DNA of 64,000 bases from Spirochaetota bacterium (GTDB taxonomy: Bacteria > Spirochaetota > Brevinematia > Brevinematales > Brevinemataceae): positions 104,552 through 168,551 of the forward strand of contig JAGUQW010000007.1 in the NCBI GenBank assembly GCA_030154445.1. Reading direction: 5' to 3'. A program made the translations under genes and the position numbers. Below the pieces are notes generated by a model. The model had not been told where the DNA came from and searched no databases. It worked only from the letters and a program-made list of their open reading frames with translations. This document shows positions 1 to 9,914 of this stretch, one piece after another (position 1 is the stretch's first letter; the number at the start of each line of letters is the position of its first letter).

Positions 1-456
1 TCGTATTGTTCTAATATTCTCAGTTACTAATTCTCCAATTTCTCCATCTCCTCGTGTTGATGCTTCTACAAGAACTCTATCTTTATAAACTAATTCTATT
101 GCTAATCCATCAAATTTATACTCCAAGACAATACTTGGAGTTGCTAAAGATACAACAGGAACTGTCATTATAGTATGAAAAAATGATAAAAATTCGTTTT
201 TTGACATAACATTATTTAAACTATACATTTTATATTGATGTTTATAAGATTTAAATTCTGCAAGAGCTGGAGCTCCCACTTTTAATACAGGAGAATCTAA
301 AGAAAATTCTTCTGGATATTGCTGCTCTAAATCTAAAAGTTCTCTAAATAATATATCATATTCAGCATCAGTTATTTCAGGATTATTATTTTGATAATAA
401 GCCCTATTATGATACTCTATGATAACTCTCAGTTCTTTTAAGTGTTCAACACTCAT
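1..456 (-). CDS. ligA: NAD-dependent DNA ligase LigA, N-terminal part (cut by window edge)
   Basis: The first 152 codons of a minus-strand gene whose 3' part lies outside the window; LigA is normally about 660-670 residues. The enzyme seals nicks in replication and repair using NAD+. The N-terminal Ia-type region has the Y-H-x-x-x-Y-Y pattern for NMN binding near residues 15-21. The adenylation motif K-F-D-G has its nucleotide-accepting lysine at about residue 114, followed by T-R-G-D-G at about 134-138. The start is ATG with AGGAG seven bases upstream. It is transcribed away from the TPR gene at 559. Confidence 0.95.
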   Translation of the reverse strand, partial: MSVEHLKELRVIIEYHNRAYYQNNNPEITDAEYDILFRELLDLEQQYPEEFSLDSPVLKVGAPALAEFKSYKHQYKMYSLNNVMSKNEFLSFFHTIMTVPVVSLATPSIVLEYKFDGLAIELVYKDRVLVEASTRGDGEIGELVTENIRTIR

Positions 457-521
457 CTTGTTCTCCTTGCCATTAAATTCATACTTATAATTCTTAATTT
501 TCGGTATTATATAGTAAAATC

Positions 522-550
522 TTGAAAAAAGTAATAAAATCAGTTAGAAT
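522..550 (+). promoter_or_regulatory. Sigma-70-like promoter for the TPR gene at 559
   Basis: TTGAAA at 522-527 and TAGAAT at 545-550 are separated by 17 bases. Transcription would start about 557, almost at the ATG at 559. There is no ribosome binding site, so the mRNA may be leaderless. Confidence 0.55.
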
Positions 551-558
551 AAATAACT

Positions 559-3345
559 ATGTATAAATTTTGTTTAATATTTTTTTTTCCCTTCGTTATT
601 TTTGCTCAATCTTATGAGATCAATTCATCAGAAATATCTCTTAGACTTTCTGATCCTTTAGAAGTATTACATACAAGCATATTATTTACAAATAACAAAT
701 CATCCTTATCTCAACGATATAGCTTTCAACAAATTATACAACTGTTTCAACAAAAACGCTATTCTTTTACTCTTAAAGAAATCGCTACATTTCAAAGAAA
801 ATATCCTAATCATATTTATACCAACGAAATAACTTGGTTAAAAGCTAATACTTACTTACAAAAAGGTGAGATACCCCAAGCAAATGAACTACTTCTTACA
901 TTAATAGATTCAAAAAATATCGAGATTCAACATAGAGCTTTTCTTGATCTATATCAACTTAATATCGATGCTCGTAATAATACATTGGCTTTGAATTTTA
1001 TCAAAAAAATTCATGATTCTCCTATAGGATCACCCTATAAAGAAATAGCTCATATGAAATATATCTATCATACTATTCTTTCTCAAAATTATAAACAAGC
1101 AAGTAATCTACTACAAAGTTTTGAACAATTATATCCAAATTCTCTTTATCTTAATGAGCTTCAATATTTTATGGCACTAAATGATATTGTTAATGATAAA
1201 ATAGTTAAAGCAAAAGCTTATGCTTCGACTGTTTTATCAAACAGTACTAATATTGCTCTTCAGCGTCTCATGGGAGAAATAGAACTTCAAGAAAAAAATT
1301 ACGAACAAGCACTTTCTTATTTTTTACCTATTACTAAAATAAATAACAAATTTCAAGATGAAAGTATTTTCAAATCAGCATTATTATATAAATACCAAAA
1401 AAAATACATAGAATCTCAAAAATTATTCTCCACTATCGTGAAATATCATCAAAATTCATCTTATTTTGAAAGAGCGTCAACAGAATTAGCTAATATAAAT
1501 ATTATTCTCAAAAATTATGATGATGCTCTTATCTATTATTTACAAGAAAGTGGTTATATAGGATCTCGAAAAGCTATTGCTTTACTCAAAATAGCTGAAA
1601 TACATTTTTTAACAACAAACACCTTAGCGACAAGACGCACTGCAGACCGTATTCAATCTTCATTTCCTTATAGTGCCTATGCTAACGAATCTTTATATTG
1701 GGTAGGTCGATCTTATCTTCTTGATAAAGAATTCAAAAAAAGTATTCAAATATTTGATGATTATCTTATTCGAGAACCACAAAGTCCTAAAAAAGACGAA
1801 ATTATGATTTTTTTAGGACATGCTTACGCTAATATAGATAATCAAGCAAAAGCTCGTGGTTATTTTCAAGAAATTATTAATAATTCTCCTAATGAATACC
1901 TAAAACGACAAGCACTTATCGCCTTAGGAAGAAGTTATAATATAAACGAACCCAAGCGTTCTTTAGAATATTTTGATCGTGTATGGAAAGTTTGGCCAAT
2001 AGCCAAAGAGAGTGATCAAGCTCTTTATTATTCTGCTGCGAATAGATATAATCTTCGTCTTAATACTCAAGCTTTAGAAATTTTCAAACAATTAGTTACT
2101 AATTTTCCAAATTCTAAATTTTATCAAGATGCTCAACTTGCTATTGTCAAACTAGAATTCAAAGCAGAAAACTTCAATGCTCTTTTAGATATTAACGATA
2201 TTCCTCTTACAGTCAATAATCGAGAAATCGTCTCAGAATTTAAAGAATTACAAGCACGCAGCTTTTTTAGAATAGGTGAATTTGATCAAGCACTTTCCTT
2301 ATTTCAAGAATCATTAAAACTTACTGATAATAAAAATCGTAAAGTAGAACTCTTTCTTACAGAAGCGTCTACACTTAGAGCTTTAAATCGTCATGATGAA
2401 GCTGTTCAAAAATATGAAAAATATCTTAATGCTATCAAAAATTCTAACGAAATCAGTGATCTTGAAGAAGTATTGTGGGCAGAAATTGCATTTAGTTATC
2501 TCGAGATACAAAACACAAAAAAGGCTGATAAAACAATAGAATATATGATTAAAAATTTTCCTCAAAGTAAATTTATTGTGGATTTATACTTCAAACTTGC
2601 AGATGGTTATTTTAGCAAAAAACAATATGACCAAGCAGCTGTATATTATAACAAAACACGAATGTTTACCAAAAATAAATCTGTTATATCTGATGCTCTA
2701 TTAAGAGAAGCGTGGAGTTTAGATTACTCTGGTAGTAGTCAAACAAAAGAAATTTTCAACTTATTCCTTACTACATATCCAAAACATTTTGGTGTTCCTG
2801 ATATCATGTCCAGATTAGCAATACTTGAAAATACTAATAATAGTTCTATTAGTACACAACTCCGTATACAATTAATTCAAAATTATCCAGATTCTTTGGA
2901 AGCAGAACAGGCTCGTTTATTTTTTGCTAATCAATTTGATAATAATAGTTCTATTGATGAATTTTACCAAATCATCTCCTATACCAAAGATTCTCGATTA
3001 AAAGCAAAATATCTCTACAAATTAGGATATAAAATGATTAAAGAAAATTTAATTGAAGAAGCAATAATAGTATTTAAAGATATCCATGCACTAAAAGATC
3101 CTGTTCATGGAGCAGATGCTTTATTTGAAGCTACCAAATTGTTATCCGATCAAAAAAAATATACAGAACAACTACAATTATATATTAATATTATTACCCA
3201 TTATGATGAACTATATTATCCAAGAGCTTTAGATAATATCATCCAAACTTATATAGTCTTAGAAGATTATGAAAATGCTGAGAAATTTAAGACAAGACTG
3301 TTAGAACAATATTCTGATAGTAAAGAAAGTAAGAAATGGAAATAA
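559..3345 (+). CDS. Large secreted tetratricopeptide-repeat protein
   Basis: A 928-residue protein starting with a hydrophobic signal sequence (residues 1-17, probable cleavage after F-A-Q). The rest is one long array of alpha-helical TPR-like units, recognisable by repeated patterns such as alternating A/Y/F positions and the recurring 'FPNS', 'YPNS' and 'FPQSK' turns. It resembles periplasmic YbgF/BamD-type TPR scaffolds but is far longer and has no catalytic domain. A periplasmic protein-interaction role is inferred. It stands alone between ligA and the convergent murG, with no terminator hairpin obvious in the 27-bp gap. There is no Shine-Dalgarno before the ATG. Confidence 0.8.
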   Translation: MYKFCLIFFFPFVIFAQSYEINSSEISLRLSDPLEVLHTSILFTNNKSSLSQRYSFQQIIQLFQQKRYSFTLKEIATFQRKYPNHIYTNEITWLKANTYLQKGEIPQANELLLTLIDSKNIEIQHRAFLDLYQLNIDARNNTLALNFIKKIHDSPIGSPYKEIAHMKYIYHTILSQNYKQASNLLQSFEQLYPNSLYLNELQYFMALNDIVNDKIVKAKAYASTVLSNSTNIALQRLMGEIELQEKNYEQALSYFLPITKINNKFQDESIFKSALLYKYQKKYIESQKLFSTIVKYHQNSSYFERASTELANINIILKNYDDALIYYLQESGYIGSRKAIALLKIAEIHFLTTNTLATRRTADRIQSSFPYSAYANESLYWVGRSYLLDKEFKKSIQIFDDYLIREPQSPKKDEIMIFLGHAYANIDNQAKARGYFQEIINNSPNEYLKRQALIALGRSYNINEPKRSLEYFDRVWKVWPIAKESDQALYYSAANRYNLRLNTQALEIFKQLVTNFPNSKFYQDAQLAIVKLEFKAENFNALLDINDIPLTVNNREIVSEFKELQARSFFRIGEFDQALSLFQESLKLTDNKNRKVELFLTEASTLRALNRHDEAVQKYEKYLNAIKNSNEISDLEEVLWAEIAFSYLEIQNTKKADKTIEYMIKNFPQSKFIVDLYFKLADGYFSKKQYDQAAVYYNKTRMFTKNKSVISDALLREAWSLDYSGSSQTKEIFNLFLTTYPKHFGVPDIMSRLAILENTNNSSISTQLRIQLIQNYPDSLEAEQARLFFANQFDNNSSIDEFYQIISYTKDSRLKAKYLYKLGYKMIKENLIEEAIIVFKDIHALKDPVHGADALFEATKLLSDQKKYTEQLQLYINIITHYDELYYPRALDNIIQTYIVLEDYENAEKFKTRLLEQYSDSKESKKWK

Positions 3346-3372
3346 ATTGATCGTGAAAAATAGGAATAAGAA

Positions 3373-4452
3373 CTATTGTAATAATAAAAAAGATACAATA
3401 GTTGATGCGGGATCTTCTTCTCTTATAAAAAAATTATTATGATAGTATTCTTGATTAGACATCATCATTATAATTATTTCTAATAATTTTTGTTCTGTAA
3501 GTGTGGGTTCTTCTAATATTTCTGCACAAGACATATCTTTAAGAAATTTAGCGTTAAGATATTGATGATTATCTGGTGATTGAAAAATAGGAATAAATAA
3601 ACTTGGCGTCCTAAATAATAGTGACTCTGATACTGTACCAGCTCCTGACCTAGCTAAAACCAATCTCGATGCAGACCAAAAAGCATCCATTCTAGTAATA
3701 AAACGATATATTTTAATATTCTCTTGATAGGGATCAAGACTAGATAATAAATTTTCTTTATCAAATCTCTCATACTCTTTGGTTCCCAAACTCCATACAA
3801 TCTGATACCCCTTTTCTATTAAAAAGGGGATAATTTTTAATACTAGATTATTAATTATCTGAGATCCTTGAGATCCTCCAGAAATACCTATGATCGGTTT
3901 TGTTGAAGATGATAATTCTAATAAAGCACAAGATTCTTCAAGGCTTAATAATTCTTTATATAATAGAGGATTCCCAGTATATATTTCTTTGTGTAGTGGG
4001 ATAAATTTAGGAGAAGGAAAAGTAGTAAAAATATTTTTCGCGAAATGAGCCCAAAATCTATTAGTAATTCCTGCAACACTATTTTGTTCCAAAATGTACA
4101 AAGGCTTTCTCATTAACAAAGCTGATAATGCAACAATATTAGATAAATAACCACCAGTAATTACCATAAAATCAGGATTAAATTGTTTGATCTTTTTAAA
4201 AACCTGTCTCCAAGCATTAAAAATAGAAAATAATTGTTTGATTGTACTAATAGATAATCTACGAGAGATTCCTGTTAATGAAACACAAATACGCTCATCA
4301 GATTTTAATAATTCAAATATATCATAAGCTTTGTCTCTATCACTTAATACATAAAGTAGCTCTACATTATGTTTTGCAAATTCTTTATACAAAGCAATTC
4401 CTGGTACCAAATGCCCTCCAGTACCACCACCACCAATTAATACTTTCATCAT
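3373..4452 (-). CDS. murG: UDP-N-acetylglucosamine--N-acetylmuramyl-(pentapeptide) pyrophosphoryl-undecaprenol N-acetylglucosamine transferase
   Basis: MurG adds GlcNAc to lipid I, giving lipid II, on the inner face of the cytoplasmic membrane. The 359 residues match the family length. Seen: the N-terminal G-G-T-G-G-H loop (residues about 10-15), the G-G-S-Q-G-S loop near residue 190 that binds the diphosphate, and the A-R-S-G-A-G-T-V-S-E signature near 266-275. The gene begins with two consecutive ATG codons after AAAGGA, and either could be used. It lies 12 bases downstream of the TPR gene at 4465-6006 and is probably co-transcribed with it and ychF. Confidence 0.96.
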   Translation of the reverse strand: MMKVLIGGGGTGGHLVPGIALYKEFAKHNVELLYVLSDRDKAYDIFELLKSDERICVSLTGISRRLSISTIKQLFSIFNAWRQVFKKIKQFNPDFMVITGGYLSNIVALSALLMRKPLYILEQNSVAGITNRFWAHFAKNIFTTFPSPKFIPLHKEIYTGNPLLYKELLSLEESCALLELSSSTKPIIGISGGSQGSQIINNLVLKIIPFLIEKGYQIVWSLGTKEYERFDKENLLSSLDPYQENIKIYRFITRMDAFWSASRLVLARSGAGTVSESLLFRTPSLFIPIFQSPDNHQYLNAKFLKDMSCAEILEEPTLTEQKLLEIIIMMMSNQEYYHNNFFIREEDPASTIVSFLLLQ

Positions 4453-4464
4453 TGTATCCTTTGA

Positions 4465-6006
4465 TTATTGTTCTAATGCTTTTGATAATAACTCATCATC
4501 TAAAAAATTATTTTGTTTATTTAAAATATTTTCTACTATAGGATCTATATTTTGATCAATTACAGGTTCTACATCAGGTTCAAATTTTAAATCTGTATCT
4601 GATTCAATCTTAGGAATTATTTCAGGAAGATTTCTCATGCCTTCCACAAAATTCATTGCTTGTCCACCTTCTATATGATCAATTGTAGCTACTGCCAAAT
4701 TAACTTGCACCAAAAATTCATCATCAGATTTGAATACAATTCTATATTCATAACTCATCTGTGCGTGTCTCTCTTTCTTACCTTCTAAAGACCAAATTTC
4801 GACCTCTTCAATATGAGAAAGATTTTGGATAATTTGAGTATCTATTTCTTTTAAAAAATGATCATTAATTTCTCTCATTTCTCTATAAAAAACACAGACT
4901 TTATTATCTAAAACACCCATTACATAGCTAGCCGTTCTTCTAAAAATAGTTAATCCAGGAATAGCTAATCTAGTAATAAGTGATTCAAATAAACTTTCAT
5001 TAGAAGTGTAGTAATTACTTAAAAACGGATAATCCAGCCATTTTTCATTATTGAGCATAATATTATCAAGATCTTTATAGAGTGGATTTTCTTGATGCAG
5101 TGTTTTATATTCTCGTAATGCAATGATATGATCTCCTCTCAAAGAAAATATAGAAGCACGCATATATTTTAAGTTCAATTTAGTCTCAGATTCATTTACT
5201 TGATTAAGATAAGAATCTATCATTCCTAAACTTTCATGATATTTTTTCATAGAAATACAAATAGAAACTAATTCACAAATAATAAATTCTTTTATATGTT
5301 GGTCTTGTGTTTTTTCTAATAAGAGCGTGTAAACATCATATGCTTTATCCCAAACTTTCAAGTTTGTTAATGTTTTTGCATAATTATAAGTAATTATATT
5401 CTCTTGCTTTCTTTCTAACAAATTATAATGACGAATCGCTTTGGCATACAAACCTAAAGAAGCCAAACATTCTGCATAAAGTTTTCTACTATCAATCAAG
5501 GCAGGATTGTTTTTGAGAACAGGTATTAATATTTTACGACACATATCAAAAATATTGTTACAATAAAAAATATAAGCTAATTTATGATTTGCTTTTTCAT
5601 GTTTTTTATCTAAAGCTGTTGCTATTCTATAATGCATTTCTGATTGTTTAAGATCATTAATCGCTAAAAAACAATCGCCAATTTCTAGTTCTACAAATAT
5701 TTTATCATTTGTACTTAATTCCAATCTTATTAATGCTATTTCCCACCATTTAATCGCTTCTTCAAACATAGCTAATTTTGATCTTGCCTGAGCTGCATGG
5801 ATATAAGCACTAAGAGAAGAGTGACTAAAAGTATGCTCTTTACCTTCTGTTAGTTGAACTACTTTATCATAATCAGTCTCATTAAAAGCATCTGAAATTT
5901 CAATCCTATGATCTTTATTAGGGAAAAATGTTTGGATAATTAAATAACCTATAGACATTGTTAGCACAACTGTAAGTAAAGAAATTGCAACAAGTATTAT
6001 ATCCAT
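4465..6006 (-). CDS. Membrane-anchored TPR protein of unknown function
   Basis: A 513-residue protein with one N-terminal transmembrane segment (residues about 3-27), then helical TPR-like repeats to about residue 310 and a mixed C-terminal domain. The tail (about 465-513) is rich in D, E, P and I and probably disordered. The likely topology is anchor in the membrane with the repeats in the cytoplasm or periplasm. No enzymatic motif is visible. It sits between ychF and murG on the same strand with short gaps, suggesting one operon and possibly a role linked to envelope growth, but that is only inference from position. Confidence 0.75.
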   Translation of the reverse strand: MDIILVAISLLTVVLTMSIGYLIIQTFFPNKDHRIEISDAFNETDYDKVVQLTEGKEHTFSHSSLSAYIHAAQARSKLAMFEEAIKWWEIALIRLELSTNDKIFVELEIGDCFLAINDLKQSEMHYRIATALDKKHEKANHKLAYIFYCNNIFDMCRKILIPVLKNNPALIDSRKLYAECLASLGLYAKAIRHYNLLERKQENIITYNYAKTLTNLKVWDKAYDVYTLLLEKTQDQHIKEFIICELVSICISMKKYHESLGMIDSYLNQVNESETKLNLKYMRASIFSLRGDHIIALREYKTLHQENPLYKDLDNIMLNNEKWLDYPFLSNYYTSNESLFESLITRLAIPGLTIFRRTASYVMGVLDNKVCVFYREMREINDHFLKEIDTQIIQNLSHIEEVEIWSLEGKKERHAQMSYEYRIVFKSDDEFLVQVNLAVATIDHIEGGQAMNFVEGMRNLPEIIPKIESDTDLKFEPDVEPVIDQNIDPIVENILNKQNNFLDDELLSKALEQ

Positions 6007-6049
6007 CTAATATCCTCTATATATTTATTAATAAAAAATATTATCAACA

Positions 6050-7150
6050 TTAATTATTAAATAAAAAATGCACAACATCCCCATCTTGAACAATATACTC
6101 TTTCCCTTCTTGACGAAGCACACCTTTTTCTCTCGCTTTTGACCAAGCTCCTACGGCAACAAGATCTTGATAAGACACAGTTTCCATACGAATAAAACCT
6201 TTTTGCATATCAGTATGTATTATCCCTGCTGCTTCAGGTGCTAACATTCCTTGATGAAGAGTCCATGCTCTAGTTTCTATTTCGCCAGTAGTGAGATAAG
6301 TAATCAAGCCTAATAATTCATAACCAGCTTTAATAAGTCTATTAAGACCGCTATCTTCCCAACCTAATTCTGCAATATATTCTTTGGCTTCATCATCTTC
6401 TAATTCTGAAATTTCTTGTTCTATTTGAGCAGACAAATGTAAAACACCAGCTCCCAATTGAAGAGCTTTTTGATTGAGGGGTGTCCAATATATATTTTGG
6501 TTAGGATCATTGACTTCACTTTCTGATACATTAGCAACAATAAGAATAGGTTTGTCTGTAAGAAAACGATATCCGTCTGTCAATATGCGTTGAGCTGGAG
6601 TAAGTTCAGCTTGATAAATCATTTTACCTTCTGTGATAATTTGTTCCAAAGCGACCATTAATTCAAATAATATCTTAGCTTCTTTAATTCCTGTACGAGC
6701 TTGTCGCTCTTGTTTGGATTTGATATTAAGAATTGTTTCAAGATCTTTTAGTGCTAATTCATCTAAGACTATTTCAATATCCCTAACAGGGTCTATACTA
6801 CCAATAACATGCATTACATCTTCGTCTTGAAACAAACGTGTCATCATAATAATTGCATCCGTATCACGAATATTAGAAAGGAATTGATTACCTAATCCCT
6901 CACCTTTAGAAGCTCCCTTTACAAGACCTGCAATATCAACAAACTCTACTGTTGTTGGGATTAGTTTTTTAGAACCAGAGATTTCTGAAAGCACTGACAA
7001 TCTTTTATCAGGAACATTAACGATACCAATATTAGGATCAATAGTACAAAAAGGATAATTTGCACTTTCTATTCCAGCTTTTGTTAGTGCATTAAAAAGT
7101 GTTGATTTACCAACATTTGGCAAACCGACGATTCCACAAGAAAATCCCAT
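6050..7150 (-). CDS. ychF: Redox-regulated ATPase YchF (OLA1 family)
   Basis: A translation-associated Obg-like P-loop ATPase that binds ribosomes. 366 residues, the usual length. Seen: P-loop G-L-P-N-V-G-K-S-T near the N-terminus, the following D-I-A-G-L-V-K-G-A switch region, and the C-terminal TGS domain ending in V-Q-D-G-D-V-V-H-F-L-F, typical of YchF. The start at 7150 is preferred over the ATG six bases earlier because GGAGG lies seven bases before it and the protein then begins M-G-F-S-C-G, as family members do. First gene of the probable ychF-TPR-murG run. Confidence 0.97.
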   Translation of the reverse strand: MGFSCGIVGLPNVGKSTLFNALTKAGIESANYPFCTIDPNIGIVNVPDKRLSVLSEISGSKKLIPTTVEFVDIAGLVKGASKGEGLGNQFLSNIRDTDAIIMMTRLFQDEDVMHVIGSIDPVRDIEIVLDELALKDLETILNIKSKQERQARTGIKEAKILFELMVALEQIITEGKMIYQAELTPAQRILTDGYRFLTDKPILIVANVSESEVNDPNQNIYWTPLNQKALQLGAGVLHLSAQIEQEISELEDDEAKEYIAELGWEDSGLNRLIKAGYELLGLITYLTTGEIETRAWTLHQGMLAPEAAGIIHTDMQKGFIRMETVSYQDLVAVGAWSKAREKGVLRQEGKEYIVQDGDVVHFLFNN

Positions 7151-7315
7151 AATCAAACCTCCAGTATGAGTTTATTGTATTTCCATTATTATAACATACA
7201 CAATAAATATAAGCAAAAATACATCTTAAAATTTGATAAAAAAATCAGTTCGAAGTATAATAAATACAAGATTATTCATTATATAATTACTAAACAATCA
7301 CATTTAGGAGATCTC

Positions 7316-8260
7316 ATGCTTTTATATCCAACATTTTATTTTAGATCTCTTTGTCAACCTATCACTTTATCTCACTTATTTAATATTACATTAAGAAATC
7401 TATCTTCTGATGAACTACCAATCTTTGAAAAAAGTATCAAAATATTAAGCGACAAACTTTCAGACAAAGAGCGTCGACGCATTTTGTATACTCTTTACCC
7501 TCTTGGTAATTTTAGTGCAGAAGGTGCATTAGAAGAGCAATTTATTAGAGAAATTAGCAAAATATGGGTAATTGCTACTTGTGACAAAAAACTTCCTTTT
7601 GAACATGGATTGGTGGATTATGGATTTTTGTGCGGGTATATTTCTGATAATAGTTATCTCCAAAATCCTGGTGGATTCATCTGTGATATAAATAACATTA
7701 GCTCTAGAGAAATTTTAAGAGCCTTAAAAAAAGAACTACCCAAAGCAGCACAATTAATTCTTAATCCATCATTATTAATTGATGATATCAATGATATTAA
7801 ATTACAAGCCTCTTATTGGGACGGTATTTTAACCCAACATAATAATATTCCTCATTTTGTACAACTAGCTAAAAGTTTAAGACTTACTAATGAATTTACT
7901 GATCTCACACAAAAATTTCTACAATACTGCATTTCTGCAGAAATTTTATTAGTACACAATCCTAGTAAGCATGATAGTAAAATGCCCATGAATAGACAAT
8001 TTGTTAGTAAGCTGACCTTGATCCGTCATATGATGATCAAACTAAAAAAACAGCATTCTTTATATTCTTTGAATGAGCTTCAGAATACCTTTAATCAAAT
8101 TTATGATTTTCGATCTCAATTAATACATGGTCGTCAATATACCCCTATCAATAAAAAAACAATAGCTCAGTATATTAATTTATTACATCCTACGATACGA
8201 TTAGGTATTGAATTACAAACAACAGATCCTCTATTTATAGAATTTATTAAGAAAATTTAA
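7316..8260 (+). CDS. HEPN-like domain protein of unknown function
   Basis: A 314-residue protein. The ORF is open back to 7166, but the extra 50 codons are low-complexity K/Y/I and have no ribosome site, while TAGGAG sits six bases before the ATG at 7316. The C-terminal part has two long helices with Y-D-F-R-S-Q-L-I-H-G at about residues 270-280, an R-x4-H motif in the context typical of ApeA-like HEPN domains, which are RNases or nucleotide-binding scaffolds in many defence and toxin systems. The N-terminal about 190 residues are not recognised. It is followed after one base by the cytidylyltransferase gene, so the pair is likely co-expressed. Confidence 0.7.
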   Translation: MLLYPTFYFRSLCQPITLSHLFNITLRNLSSDELPIFEKSIKILSDKLSDKERRRILYTLYPLGNFSAEGALEEQFIREISKIWVIATCDKKLPFEHGLVDYGFLCGYISDNSYLQNPGGFICDINNISSREILRALKKELPKAAQLILNPSLLIDDINDIKLQASYWDGILTQHNNIPHFVQLAKSLRLTNEFTDLTQKFLQYCISAEILLVHNPSKHDSKMPMNRQFVSKLTLIRHMMIKLKKQHSLYSLNELQNTFNQIYDFRSQLIHGRQYTPINKKTIAQYINLLHPTIRLGIELQTTDPLFIEFIKKI

Positions 8261-8261
8261 A

Positions 8262-8927
8262 ATGCAAGAAAAAATATTTATAGGAATACAAAGTCGTCTT
8301 TTATCCTCACGATTCCCTAACAAAGCATTTACAGATATTTTAGATATTCCATTAATTATACGCGTTATCCAACGAATGCAACAAATCAAACATCCTTATA
8401 TATTAGCATTATTAGTACCAGAAAATGAAATATCACAATATACACAATTTTTAATTAAATATCATATTAATATTCCTATTTTTGGAGGAGATGAGACTAA
8501 TGTTCTCCATCGTTATTATCATGCTGCCAAACATTTCGGTTCTCACGATTTAATAATGAGAGTTACAGGCGACAATCCTCTTCTCAGCCCCTATTTAGCT
8601 GATTTGTTAATTGTATATCACCATAAGAAAAAATGTGATCTGAGCCATTTTTTAAAAAATACTTTTGGAACAGGGGTTGAAATTATTAATTTCAAAACAT
8701 TAGAAAGAAGCTATCAACAAGCTTCTACTGTAGATGAATTAGAACATGTTACTCAATATATCTATAATAATCGTAATTTATTCTATATAGAAGAACCTAT
8801 TAGTCCTTATACTTCTGATATATATACCTCTTTAAGTATAGACTATGTAGAAGATATTACTATCATAGAAAATATTTTAAAAAAATACCCAAATTGGGAT
8901 ATTACTCATCAATATAAAAATTATTGA
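8262..8927 (+). CDS. SpsF-like cytidylyltransferase (CMP-sugar/KDO synthase fold)
   Basis: A 221-residue member of the cytidylyltransferase family that includes SpsF, NeuA and KdsB, which activate acidic sugars as CMP derivatives for surface glycans. Seen: an N-terminal I-Q-S-R-L-L-S-S-R-F-P-N-K nucleotide-binding segment (residues about 8-20), the V-T-G-D-N-P-L-L metal-binding motif near 104-111, and a late S-I-D-Y-V-E-D segment typical of SpsF proteins. The substrate cannot be told and no glycan cluster surrounds it. It starts two bases after the stop of the HEPN-like gene, so translation is probably coupled. Confidence 0.8.
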   Translation: MQEKIFIGIQSRLLSSRFPNKAFTDILDIPLIIRVIQRMQQIKHPYILALLVPENEISQYTQFLIKYHINIPIFGGDETNVLHRYYHAAKHFGSHDLIMRVTGDNPLLSPYLADLLIVYHHKKKCDLSHFLKNTFGTGVEIINFKTLERSYQQASTVDELEHVTQYIYNNRNLFYIEEPISPYTSDIYTSLSIDYVEDITIIENILKKYPNWDITHQYKNY

Positions 8928-8999
8928 AATTTTTATATATTTAATATATACTATTATAATACACATCTTATGTGTTAAATTCTCAATTATGGATACATT

Positions 9000-9842
9000 A
9001 TGAAAAACCTAGCTCAACTAGTAAAATTGATTCCAACATCTTATTACCCTTTTATTTTTATTATAATTAGTGTGATTATAATCATTTTATTTATTTATTA
9101 TATTCGATTATCATCAAAAATCAAACAGCTTTCAGAAGCTCTTTTCAGTTTACAACGATCTGTAAATCATAAGGAAACAATATTTGAAAATACTATTTCC
9201 AAATTAGCTCAAAATCTTCCTCTAGACAATCATCCAGCTACTCAAGAAAAACACATTTCTAATATTATAGAACAATTACTAAATAAATTTTCTATTCAAT
9301 TACAAAGAAAAATTCAAGATAATTTTCAAGATGAACAAGATATTTGGCATGATAAATTCACTATTTTATTAACTATACTAGGTAAAACGGAACAAGATCT
9401 TCGTCAAAATAGAGATGAATTGTTCAAAAAATCTTGGATTTCTATTACTGAATTGAGACAAAAATCTCAATTATTGTTTAATGATATGAAAGAAGATGGT
9501 ATCTTTTATCGTATGCAATCACTATGGCTTTTAAGTGATCTTGAGGCACAAAAACAATTCTATTACGATTCTTTTCGCTATTCTATAGCAGCCTTAAAAC
9601 TTTATCAGGATAGTAAACCAACATTACCTTTATCTCAAAAAATTGCTTGGAAAGTAGGTGAGAATTTAGCAGATATTTCTACCAAATTAGACAAACAATC
9701 TCAACAAAAAAATCTTAAAAAATTTAATCTAACAATGCCTCAAGTATTAGAGATATTTCAAGAATTAGAAAACACTTCAAGTAATATTGAAGTGTTTCAA
9801 AAAATACGACTTTGGAACAATCAATTCACTAGTATTCTATAA
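9000..9842 (+). CDS. Membrane-anchored coiled-coil protein, unknown
   Basis: A 280-residue protein with one hydrophobic segment at about residues 16-38, followed by a coiled-coil-like stretch (about 40-160, many Q, E, K and L) and a helical C-terminal half. No domain is recognised. The organisation recalls RmuC- or EzrA-like anchored coiled-coil proteins but the sequence does not show the RmuC nuclease core. It has its own short upstream gap (72 bp after the cytidylyltransferase gene) and ends at a bidirectional terminator. Confidence 0.65.
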   Translation: MKNLAQLVKLIPTSYYPFIFIIISVIIIILFIYYIRLSSKIKQLSEALFSLQRSVNHKETIFENTISKLAQNLPLDNHPATQEKHISNIIEQLLNKFSIQLQRKIQDNFQDEQDIWHDKFTILLTILGKTEQDLRQNRDELFKKSWISITELRQKSQLLFNDMKEDGIFYRMQSLWLLSDLEAQKQFYYDSFRYSIAALKLYQDSKPTLPLSQKIAWKVGENLADISTKLDKQSQQKNLKKFNLTMPQVLEIFQELENTSSNIEVFQKIRLWNNQFTSIL

Positions 9843-9871
9843 TTTTATATAAGTTCAACTCCTAAGCAAAC

Positions 9872-9907
9872 AAAAAAGACTAGTTTTTTCCACTAGTCTT
9901 TTTTTTT
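9872..9907. terminator. Bidirectional intrinsic terminator
   Basis: A stem AAGACTAGT/ACTAGTCTT around a TTTTTCC loop, flanked by A6 on the left and T7 on the right, between two convergent genes. Confidence 0.85.
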
Positions 9908-9914
9908 ATAAAAA

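Noticed and set aside
7166..7315. ATG at 7166 as start of the HEPN-like gene
   Set aside because: The 50 extra codons are low-complexity and lack a ribosome site; TAGGAG precedes the ATG at 7316.
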